Of a DNA stretch of 64,000 bases, positions 44,970 through 52,900 are shown in pieces. Below the pieces are notes generated by a model. It saw only the letters and a program-made list of their open reading frames with translations. It made no database searches and was not told the DNA's origin. The stretch lies in IMG/VR virus record IMGVR_UViG_3300046673_000068, positions 1 through 64,000 of that record. One strand, 5' to 3'. The position numbers and the translations under genes were made by a program. How positions within the stretch are numbered: position 1 is the first letter of the stretch; each line of letters begins with the position of its first letter. This stretch comes from a virus.

Positions 44970-44974
44970 TGGAC
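44960..44974 (+). repeat. 15-bp dyad repeat acting as stop/start junction
   Basis: GTCCGAATAATGGAC; TAA ends one gene and ATG starts the next. Confidence 0.88.
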
Positions 44975-45154
44975 AAAACTGATGAAGAATTGGTGGAGTT
45001 GACCCTGGCGGGGATGACTCCCGAGGAAGCAAAAGAAGTAGTCAAGGAGATAAGCTATCGGGCGGCCCTCCTTCTCGGTTTGCCTGTTCAATACCCTTGG
45101 TTAACAGATATGTTTAAGAAAACTCTCAAGAAAGAGGAGGTCTCGAATGCCTAA
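44969..45154 (+). CDS. Hypothetical helical protein, 61 aa
   Basis: Start codon supplied by the dyad repeat, with AAGGAG at its upstream edge. MDKTDEELVELTLAGMTPEE is helical. Overlaps the next gene by 8 bases. Confidence 0.66.
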   Translation: MDKTDEELVELTLAGMTPEEAKEVVKEISYRAALLLGLPVQYPWLTDMFKKTLKKEEVSNA

Positions 45155-46625
45155 GACAACCCCCGTACCCGAATACCTGAAGAAGTCAGTCCACCAGATT
45201 CATTCCTTGCATCCCGAAACATCGGCGCGGACGATTGCCAAGCAAATAGGTCTTCATCACAAGACCGTTTCGAGAATACTCAAACAGCAGGAAGTGGACG
45301 AGATTGTGCAGGGGATTCAAGCGGACGATCAGGAGCCCGTCCAGTTACTGGACGAGACAGCGAATGAAGTTCCCAACGGACAGTGGGTGGAGGGGAAGTC
45401 CTACGTCTACAACGGAACAAGTGACAGCTATGTTACAGTCCTCAAGTGCCGCCCGAAACCCCTGGTAATGACGGGAACCAAATTCCGAGCCATGAAAAAG
45501 GCGTACAGCAACTGGGACGGAAACCCGGCGACGATCAACGAAATATGCCGTAGATTTGCTGTTCCCCGGGATCAGTTCATCGAACTAAAAGCCATTCATG
45601 GTTGGACCCACGAGCAGGAGCCATATACCCGGGAAGAGGTGATGTCTCGTGAAGTTGACGACCTCGCCGACGACGCTTTCCAGCAACGCAGGCAGTCTAT
45701 CTGGGAAGGGTTTGAGAAGAAAAAGTGGCACCAGACCAAGGAGGACGCTCAGAAGTGGAACAACTTGGAGCAGAACTTCATGCTCCCCTTGCAAGATCAA
45801 CTGTCCACTTTGATTCCTTCTTATGAGCCTCCTCGCTTGAACTTAAAGACTTCTCGTAATCCTTTTGCGGTTGTGACCAGCGCGGGAGAACTTCACTACG
45901 GGGGGAGCGGCTGGGTTCTGGAAACTGGGGAAGAGTTTAACCGAGCAGATGCGGAAGAGCGTCTGATTTATGCCCGAACCAGGATGCTAGAAGAAGTGGC
46001 GGACAAGGGGAGGCCCGAGAAGTTCTTCTATTGTGTGGGCCATGACTTCTTAACAGTTGACACCGATTTCGGAACCACGACCAAGGGAACTCCGCAGGAA
46101 ATGGACGGAACCGCCGCTCAGATTCTGGCGGAAGGCTTCGATCTGGCTGTTCGAGACATTGACGCTCTCCGAAGCGTATCTCGAATTCAGATTCTGTCAA
46201 TTCCCGGGAACCACGACAGACTTTTGACTGTGGCCTTGCTCAAATTCCTCCAAGCCTGGTACAGAAACCAGGACGACGTGGAAATCGAATTCAGCGCCAA
46301 GTCTCGGTCGTATGCTGCCTATGGAGACACGCTGCTTGGGTTTGCACACGGGGATGGGGCCTTAAAACCCAAGGACTACATGGCGACAATGGCCAAGGAG
46401 GCTCCTGGGTTGTGGGCAAACACGATCTATCGGGCCTTCTTTACAGGGCACCTGCATTCGGAAGTTGTCCGCGAGTTGGTGGGGGGCACCCACTATCAGA
46501 TGCCGTCTCTCAGAGGACGCGACCGATTCCACGAACGTCAAGCCTACCTGTCTGAAGCAGCTTTGGCGAGTTATGTAGTAGACCGAGCAAAAGGGATCAC
46601 TAGCACGATCTACACGCGAGTCTGA
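45147..46625 (+). CDS. HTH plus metallophosphoesterase protein, 492 aa
   Basis: N-terminal helix-turn-helix SARTIAKQIGLHHKTVSRIL (about 26-45) and a second HTH-like region NPATINEICRRFAVPRDQF. The C-terminal half is a calcineurin-like phosphoesterase: VGHDFLTVDTDF, IPGNHDR, FAHGDG and FTGHLHSE. Phages often carry this two-domain protein; a site-specific nuclease or regulator role is plausible. As the clearest phage DNA-binding protein here it is one candidate reader of the dyad repeats. Contains a repeat (VQLLD). Confidence 0.78.
   Translation: MPKTTPVPEYLKKSVHQIHSLHPETSARTIAKQIGLHHKTVSRILKQQEVDEIVQGIQADDQEPVQLLDETANEVPNGQWVEGKSYVYNGTSDSYVTVLKCRPKPLVMTGTKFRAMKKAYSNWDGNPATINEICRRFAVPRDQFIELKAIHGWTHEQEPYTREEVMSREVDDLADDAFQQRRQSIWEGFEKKKWHQTKEDAQKWNNLEQNFMLPLQDQLSTLIPSYEPPRLNLKTSRNPFAVVTSAGELHYGGSGWVLETGEEFNRADAEERLIYARTRMLEEVADKGRPEKFFYCVGHDFLTVDTDFGTTTKGTPQEMDGTAAQILAEGFDLAVRDIDALRSVSRIQILSIPGNHDRLLTVALLKFLQAWYRNQDDVEIEFSAKSRSYAAYGDTLLGFAHGDGALKPKDYMATMAKEAPGLWANTIYRAFFTGHLHSEVVRELVGGTHYQMPSLRGRDRFHERQAYLSEAALASYVVDRAKGITSTIYTRV
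45339..45353 (+). repeat. 15-bp dyad repeat in a gene, one mismatch
   Basis: GTCCAGTTACTGGAC, read as VQLLD; the outer arms here are a perfect dyad. Confidence 0.82.
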
Positions 46626-46627
46626 CA

Positions 46628-47284
46628 ATGATCGAGTCCATAAAAACTAAGATTTGTGCGGGTTGTCGATCTTTACTGGAGGCCGACAACTTTCACAAAA
46701 ACCAAAACTCTCCAGACGGGCTTTGCCGACTGTGTAAGGGCTGCACGAGAGAGTATCAAAAAAGATGGAGAGCAGACAACAAGGAGTCTATAAAAACTCG
46801 TTTTCAAAACAGACCGAAGGCTCGGAAAGAGAGGGACAACGCCCGAACAAGGGCCTGGACGGCGGAGCATCCCGAAGAAAAGAAAGCAATGGATGCCCAA
46901 TATCGAAGTCTCCACAAGGACGAGAAGAAGAAACGACACGACCTCCGGATGGGAAATGATGTTCAGTACAAGTTAGCGTGCGACTTGCGTTGGAGAATGA
47001 ATCGGGCTATTCGTCTCTGTTCTAAGTCTGGATCGGCTGTCAAGGATTTGGGGTGCTCAATTGAAGAACTCAAGAAGCACCTCGAATCAAAATTTCAACC
47101 GGGAATGACTTGGGACAATTGGGGGTTTGGGGAAGGTTGTTGGCATATCGACCATGTTCGTCCTCTAATATCCTTCAACTTGGAAGATCGAACGCAGTTT
47201 CTAATCGCTTGTAACTTTCGTAATCTTCAACCCTTATGGGCGAAAGAAAACATTTCAAAGGGCGGAAAATTTACGCGAGTTTAG
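46628..47284 (+). CDS. HNH homing endonuclease with zinc finger, 218 aa
   Basis: CAGCRSLLEADNFHKN with CRLCKGCTREY form an N-terminal zinc finger, then a basic linker, and the HNH core WHIDHVRPLISFNLEDRTQF with ACNFRNLQPLW and KENISKGGK. Typical free-standing phage homing enzyme, lower GC than neighbours. Its TAG shares a base with the next dyad repeat. Confidence 0.9.
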   Translation: MIESIKTKICAGCRSLLEADNFHKNQNSPDGLCRLCKGCTREYQKRWRADNKESIKTRFQNRPKARKERDNARTRAWTAEHPEEKKAMDAQYRSLHKDEKKKRHDLRMGNDVQYKLACDLRWRMNRAIRLCSKSGSAVKDLGCSIEELKKHLESKFQPGMTWDNWGFGEGCWHIDHVRPLISFNLEDRTQFLIACNFRNLQPLWAKENISKGGKFTRV

Positions 47285-47298
47285 TCCGGATAATGGAC
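47284..47298 (+). repeat. 15-bp dyad repeat GTCCGGATAATGGAC
   Basis: Perfect copy overlapping the HNH stop codon. Confidence 0.92.
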
Positions 47299-47308
47299 AG
47301 GAGGAATC

Positions 47309-47521
47309 ATGTCAGACGGTTTGAAGATGAAGTATTTCGTGCTGAAACCCGAGGGGACGGACGACTACGCTCGGGCTTCGAGAGCCGCGATGATGACGTA
47401 TGCGGATTTTATCGTCACAAAGAACCCGGAGCTTACAGAAGAACTTCGGGCCTGGGCTGGCCGAGAATTCATCAATGCTCTTGAAACTGGGGAGAAGGAA
47501 CGAGAGGCGGCAAGACAGTAA
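47309..47521 (+). CDS. Hypothetical protein, 70 aa
   Basis: ATG after AGGAGG. KMKYFVLKPEGTDDYARASR and a helical end resemble a small phage family of unknown role. TAATG overlap with the HAD gene. Confidence 0.68.
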   Translation: MSDGLKMKYFVLKPEGTDDYARASRAAMMTYADFIVTKNPELTEELRAWAGREFINALETGEKEREAARQ

Positions 47522-47907
47522 TGGCCTACCAGAAAACCATTTGTGTCGATTTCGATGGCACCATAGTAGACCACGAGTTCCCAAAGATCGGTGCGCTCAA
47601 ACCCGGGGCCCGGTCTGCGCTCCAGGCTTTCCGTCGGATGGGATTCCGCATCATTGTTTGGTCCTGCCGAACTTGTAAGTGGCAGGAAGACACCTTCGGG
47701 AGTTGGGACTGCCCGACTTTGGAACGGCCTCTAGTCCGGGAGATGATTGAGTTCTTGGACAAAGAAGGTGTTCCCTACGACGAGATTGACGACGGGGAAA
47801 AGGGTAAACCCTTGGCTGATCTTTACCTCGACGACAAAGCTCTCCGGGTCGAGGATAACTGGGGAGACGTAGCGCAATGGGTGCGTGAGAACGGGGGGCG
47901 GCTTTGA
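47521..47907 (+). CDS. HAD-like hydrolase, 128 aa
   Basis: CVDFDGTIVDHEFP (8-21) has the nucleophile and acid Asp, IIVWSCRT (about 43-50) motif II, and LADLYLDDKA the acidic motif. A compact phosphatase, probably on nucleotides, next to the nucleotide diphosphohydrolase-like gene. Confidence 0.85.
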   Translation: MAYQKTICVDFDGTIVDHEFPKIGALKPGARSALQAFRRMGFRIIVWSCRTCKWQEDTFGSWDCPTLERPLVREMIEFLDKEGVPYDEIDDGEKGKPLADLYLDDKALRVEDNWGDVAQWVRENGGRL

Positions 47908-48224
47908 GCTTACTGCCGAGCGGAGCAAAAAAGCGGAAGGAAACCCCAATAGCCACAGGAGTCCTCGACTACTTCCCCAAGTCTATGGCCGAGATTTCAC
48001 GTGTGTCTCTGGCGGGCAACAGGCAGCATTTTCCTCCTGGGACTCCTTTGCACTGGGACCGGGATAAGTCCGTGGACGACGCGGATGCCCTTATTCGACA
48101 TTTCATCGAGAGAGGGACAGTAGACGAGAACGGAATCAGGGCCACCGCCCGCATGGCTTGGAGAGCTTTGGCTGTTTTGGAGCGGGAACTGGACGCCGTC
48201 GAAGTTACCGTTCAGGAATCTTAA
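47904..48224 (+). CDS. dATP/dGTP diphosphohydrolase-like protein (DUF5664), 106 aa
   Basis: TTGA-coupled to the HAD gene. GVLDYFPKSMAEISRVSLAG, then HWDRDKSVDDADALIRHFIE and MAWRALAVLERELD match the DUF5664 all-helical MazG-like family. Members remove dATP or dGTP pools, and one branch (MazZ) serves 2-aminoadenine genomes. No PurZ is visible in this window, so a general dNTP-pool role is safer. Confidence 0.8.
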   Translation: MSLLPSGAKKRKETPIATGVLDYFPKSMAEISRVSLAGNRQHFPPGTPLHWDRDKSVDDADALIRHFIERGTVDENGIRATARMAWRALAVLERELDAVEVTVQES

Positions 48225-48267
48225 CGCAATACCGGCTTAGGACCAGAATAATGTTCCCGAGCGGGAA

Positions 48268-48282
48268 GTCCATTAACCGGAC
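48268..48282 (-). repeat. 15-bp dyad repeat, reverse orientation
   Basis: GTCCATTAACCGGAC, 5 bases before the DUF1643 gene. Confidence 0.9.
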
Positions 48283-48287
48283 AGACT

Positions 48288-48794
48288 ATGTACAAAGAAG
48301 CAGTTATTAGCGACGACGAGGTTTATCGCTATTCTCTTTACCGAGAGTGGTCGGAGGACCTGTTTGATGTTCGGATTCTAAACTTCGTTATGTTGAACCC
48401 CAGTACCGCCGACGCCGACAAGGACGATCCGACTATACGAAAATGCGTGGGGTTAGCAAAACTTGGGAACTTTAATGCAATCCGGGTAGTCAATTTATTT
48501 GCCTTCAGAGCAACTAAGCCCGGAGACATGCAGTGGTCACATATCAATGGTGGGGACATAGTAGGGCCAAACAACGATTCCTATGTCCAGGAAATTCCTC
48601 CCAAAGAGACTGTAGTAGCTGCCTGGGGAGCAACCTTCAAGAACGAATACTTCTGGAAAAGACGAGTTAGTAAAACCATAGAACTTCTTAATCGGAGTTT
48701 GTGGTGCCTGAAGAAAACCAAAGATGGAAATCCGTGGCATCCTTTGTATGTGCCCTACGGACCGCTGATTGAGTTTCAAAACGTCAACACTTAA
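48288..48794 (+). CDS. DUF1643 family protein, 168 aa
   Basis: FVMLNPSTADADKDDPTIRK with AIRVVNLFAFRATKPGDMQW is the DUF1643 signature. Members occur in phages and bacteria, function unknown. No clear RBS: the dyad repeat occupies that position, leaving only GGACAG. Confidence 0.85.
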   Translation: MYKEAVISDDEVYRYSLYREWSEDLFDVRILNFVMLNPSTADADKDDPTIRKCVGLAKLGNFNAIRVVNLFAFRATKPGDMQWSHINGGDIVGPNNDSYVQEIPPKETVVAAWGATFKNEYFWKRRVSKTIELLNRSLWCLKKTKDGNPWHPLYVPYGPLIEFQNVNT

Positions 48795-48815
48795 CCACAA
48801 GTAATGAGGAGAAAC

Positions 48816-49142
48816 ATGGAGCACACTCGGGAATTTATAGCCGGATACCGGCAAGCGGTTGGAGAGGCGACAGAGCCTTTTCCACTGCTTGAAGTTCCGG
48901 GGAAGACCGTCAACAATTTGATGGAAGACCGGCGAAAGAAACTGCTCACCAAGAAGGTAACCCGGTGGCTGATCGTAATACCGGCTACCGAACAAGGGTG
49001 CGTGTCTGACCCGGCCAGGCAGTATGAATACTACTCGTCGGATCGACTTCTTTACGACTCCAAAGAATCCGCAGAGGCCGCTTCAGTCCGTTATGAAGAA
49101 ACCTTTGGCATATTCCCCGTCGAAATCGAAGTACCACTTTAG
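48816..49142 (+). CDS. Hypothetical protein, 108 aa
   Basis: ATG after AGGAG; an upstream ATG at 48804 is less well placed. MEHTREFIAGYRQAVGEATE, then KKVTRWLIVIPATEQGC. Last plus-strand gene; its TAG overlaps a dyad repeat. Confidence 0.66.
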   Translation: MEHTREFIAGYRQAVGEATEPFPLLEVPGKTVNNLMEDRRKKLLTKKVTRWLIVIPATEQGCVSDPARQYEYYSSDRLLYDSKESAEAASVRYEETFGIFPVEIEVPL

Positions 49143-49156
49143 TCCGGGTAATGGAC
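49142..49156 (+). repeat. 15-bp dyad repeat GTCCGGGTAATGGAC
   Basis: Perfect copy at the end of the plus-strand gene block, overlapping the stop codon. Confidence 0.92.
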
Positions 49157-49251
49157 AAGGTTCTCGAAGGCCGGTGTCGCATCCGCCATCAGTCGGAGCC
49201 GGTCTCATAAAGCAAGCCGCCTGTCTTGTGAGAAAAACAGGCACACAAAAA

Positions 49252-49272
49252 GGCCCTCCGTTTTGGAGGGCC
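49252..49272. terminator. Bidirectional terminator between convergent blocks
   Basis: GGCCCTCC (49252-49259) and GGAGGGCC (49265-49272) form an 8-bp stem with a 5-base loop. On the minus strand a TTTTTGTG tail follows, a good intrinsic terminator for the virion genes; on the plus strand the tail (TTAGTGTTT) is weaker. Confidence 0.85.
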
Positions 49273-49296
49273 TTAGTGTTTGTAGCGGGTTGTTAG

Positions 49297-49938
49297 TTAT
49301 TCTTCTAGTCTGAGCTTCTTCATTTCTTTCGGGTCCTTGTCTGGCATGTTTCCCTCCCCCTTGTATGAGGGAGTATACACCCTGTCCGGTGTTCCGGTAT
49401 TGGTCCAGGCGTGTGTTTGTCCCGCGTATTTATCTGCCGCATCTCCGCTAGAAAAGACTCCAAGATGTTCTTTGGTTTTGACGTAGTGTTTCTTGGCCTC
49501 CTCGTACAAAGCGTCGTTAGCCTCCTTGTCTTTTTCGTCCGGTTTCTTTCCGGAGGAGGTCAAGAACTTACCGTCGGCTATCTGCGGGATCAGGGCGTAC
49601 CTCGGGGCGTGGTCGTAATCTTCTTCCGGCCACAGTTCTCCCTTTTCATCGAGGGGGATGGTTGCTGAATAAATACTGCTATAGGAGCCATCCTCGTTCC
49701 GAATTCCAGGACGGTGGTTGACATCAATATTTCCGGACTGAACCATGCCGGGAACAGGCGTTCCTTGAAGCGGCCCCACGTCGTAAACAGGAGGGGGAAC
49801 CGGCTGCGGGTTTGGTTTGGTTGTTCCGGGGGTCGGGACTCCGGAGTCCATCACATACCCAGCCGGAAGAGCCGCGTCTAATACATACCCCGGGGGAGGG
49901 GTTGGTTGTCCGGATAATGGACTTGCTGGGCTACCCAT
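49297..49938 (-). CDS. Virion-associated protein, 213 aa
   Basis: Pro-rich N-terminus (about 1-70), then SGNIDVNHRPGIRNEDGSYS and KTKEHLGVFSSGDAADKYAG, a segment often seen in phage structural proteins and virion lysin fusions. Overlaps the end of the 3043-residue gene by 8 bases. Last gene of the minus-strand operon, followed by the terminator. Confidence 0.75.
   Translation of the reverse strand: MGSPASPLSGQPTPPPGYVLDAALPAGYVMDSGVPTPGTTKPNPQPVPPPVYDVGPLQGTPVPGMVQSGNIDVNHRPGIRNEDGSYSSIYSATIPLDEKGELWPEEDYDHAPRYALIPQIADGKFLTSSGKKPDEKDKEANDALYEEAKKHYVKTKEHLGVFSSGDAADKYAGQTHAWTNTGTPDRVYTPSYKGEGNMPDKDPKEMKKLRLEE
49908..49922 (+). repeat. 15-bp dyad repeat in a minus-strand gene
   Basis: GTCCGGATAATGGAC, read on the minus strand as SPLSGQ. 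Confidence 0.92.
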
Positions 49939-52900
49939 TTATAGGTTCTCCCGTTTGGCGATCAACCCAATTGTGCCCGTCATTCGAAGCGACCTGGTGT
50001 CCTGTTATCGGATGAGTTGCCGTGTGAAGATACTGTTGGACGCCCGCGTTAAGATGTGCTGCTTCTTGCTGAACCGCAGGAGGAATAACAGGAGCGGGTG
50101 CCGCCGATGCTTGCGGGATTCCCCCTGGGTGCATCATGTTCAGAATCCTCTGGAGCACCGGGTCCTTGGCTCTTTCAGAGGGAGTCATGTCCTTCATGGC
50201 CTTGGCTGTGTACCGTTTCATCACCGACTGAGTTAAGGGGATGAGCGCGGTTTTCTCGCTGTTGTTCATTGTATCGAACAGCTTGAAAAACTCAGCAGCG
50301 GGCAGCCTAGATGCTCTCGTGTACAACGAGGCCATCGTGGAGTCCATGCCTTTTGTCTTGGTCAGGTTGAGTTGGATTTTCTTCAGTTCGGACTCTTTGA
50401 GTTGGTCTGTGTTATAAGCCAACTTGACCAACTCCGGCCACGAAGTTTCCCCGGACCTTACCTGATCTTCCAGGTCCATGATTCTCCGGTGCCTGTCCAT
50501 TTGAGCCTTGTCTATCGGGCCGTCTTCGTTGTGATTTGCGGCAAGCTCGGCTGCCATCTTCTGTGCAGGAGTAGCGTACACTTGGGCGGTTCCGCCCCCC
50601 GCTTTCCAAACCTGGCCCACGGTTCCAACTTGGGGCCCGGTTCCGGTGACAGCCTGTCCGATAGCCTGTCCAGGGATAGGCATCATGTTGTGGAACACGT
50701 CAGCCCACAGGTCTTCCGGACCTAGCTTACGCCCGAAGGAGTCGCGCTGCGTCAGTAGTTCTTGTCCGGCATGAATTGTGGGCGACAACCGGCCCTTGAT
50801 GAAGCCCACAGGGTCTGTAGCAGCGTGAAGAAGGTCAGTCGGCAACGTCCTCATCCCGAAGATGATTTCCTTGCCTTCCTTGTTCTTGACAGCCAAGCCG
50901 AAGGGGGCTTCCAAGTGCGGACTTCCCGTGGACAAGGTGTTGAGGACTCTTGCGATTCCCCACATTCCCAGGGTCATCATCACGACCTGTTTGCGGCCTA
51001 TGTTACCTTCTTCTCGGTTGAAGAGTCGGGCCCCACTTCTCATTTCCGATTCTAACCAGTCCGGGGCCAGAAGCATTAAGCGGCCCCAGTCCTGCGTAGT
51101 TGTGGAGCGCCCCATCGCTCTCCAATTGATACCGCCAAAACTTTCGTTTGCGTGCAGAGCCGCAGCTTTGGCCACGCGGTCATTGGACCACTCTGGGTGA
51201 GACGCTCGGTACTGGTCAAACAAGTGCTCGCCCGCCGTCGCTTTCATGGCAGGAATGTAACGTTTGAACAAGAAGTCCTGATACCAGTTCATGGAGTTGG
51301 CAATTGTGTTTCCAATTCCTGGAATCCTGCGCAAGGCATCACCCCCCGTGGACAAGCCTTCGGACATCTGTTGTTGGCCCCGGAAGTCCGTTCCAGTGGT
51401 GTAGCCCTGGCGAACCATTGCCAGGAGCTTCGTTTCTGAATGTGGATTAGATGGGTCGATCTTAGCCCCATCCAAAAGGTCAGGTCCGTGGAGAGTAAAC
51501 GGGTTGATCCCAGTCATCACACCACGGAGCCCAATCTGGACCATGTGGAATGGAGACAGAGACAGCAGGACATGCTTAGCCGCAGACCCCGCGCCCAACA
51601 ACGCTTTGCCTATGGGGTTTTTGGCGATTCCAGACTCTTCCAAGCCCAGCCTGTTCTTCAGGTACTGAGCAAATTCGGGGTGGGCCTTGATGTCGGCATC
51701 AACTAGGATACCGTGCCCGGCGGAGTCGTTGGTCACAAAGTTCCAGCCGCGCATAGCGTTGTGATCCAGCGTGACGTAGTCCTGCGGGTCCCAGGCATAG
51801 ACGGGCTTCTGTGCGCCGTTGAACTCGCGCAGGCCCGAGTAGTCTTTGTTCGCCAGCATGGACTTCAGGTACATGAGGTCGGTCCGAAGTTTATTGTTTC
51901 CCATTTCGTCGTACTGTGCGTTCTTACTCAGAGCCTGCTTTTCCAGACGATCAATTGCCATCCCGATGTTGTCCGGATGAACGTGGGGCGTTATGTCCTT
52001 GATGGTGCCGTCGGCCAGGAAGCGGTCGAAGTACCCCGTCTTCTTCATTTCGTCAATGTTGCTCTGCGCGATGTTGATTTTCTGCACGCGGTCCGGGGAG
52101 ATGAATGTCTTGGGGTCTTCCCCGTCTTGACCAGTTACAACTCTGCCCGATCCCGCGAGAACCACCGCCGGTCGGCCATCGCTTCCCCGGGAGAAATCGT
52201 CTCTCAGGCTACGAATGAACTGCCGGTTGGCTGCGGCCTTGATGATTTCGGCTCTGCCCCTGGCCATGTTGTTCACTATGTCGAACTTCAACTGCTTGGG
52301 GGATTTCAACAGCCCGGTCAAGGTTGAGTCATATACGCGGCGGCGTGCCATCGTTACGTTGGTGGCAAACTTTCCGTTCTTGGCATCAGAGGATATAACT
52401 CGACCTTCCGGGTTGGAGTTATCCCATGTCCGCTGGAAGTAGTCGTCGATGTAGTGTTGCAATATGTCGTTTGTCGAGCCTATTTCGAAGCTGCGGTCGT
52501 GCTCGTTCCTGATGAAGTCCATTGCGGATTTCATCTGGGGGTCAGGCGCGGTGGTTGCCGCTTTCCTATGCACACTCATCACCAAGTCCCGGTATTCCTT
52601 GGGCTTGTCTTTGAAGACGTTATTCTGGATCATGTCGTCGATGTTCGGCGGGAGATGTCCATTATCCGGACTTTCTCTTGAGAACAGCGGCTGACCTTGA
52701 TGCAGGACAGACTCACGCATGGAATCTGTGATGGGGAAGTAGGGAACAGCAGAAGTTTTGACTTCCTTTTGGATATTTAACTTTCCGCCGATTTTTTCTG
52801 CGTAGGCTTCCGATCCAAAATCCCGTACAGCTTCTGCAAAAGGAATCCGGCTATAACGCACTTCATAAGCAACAGCCCGGGCTTGCCCCTCAAGTTGAGT

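Noticed and set aside
47904-48224. Evidence for a 2-aminoadenine (Z) genome
   Set aside because: Only a DUF5664-type gene is present; PurZ and DatZ are not seen in this window.
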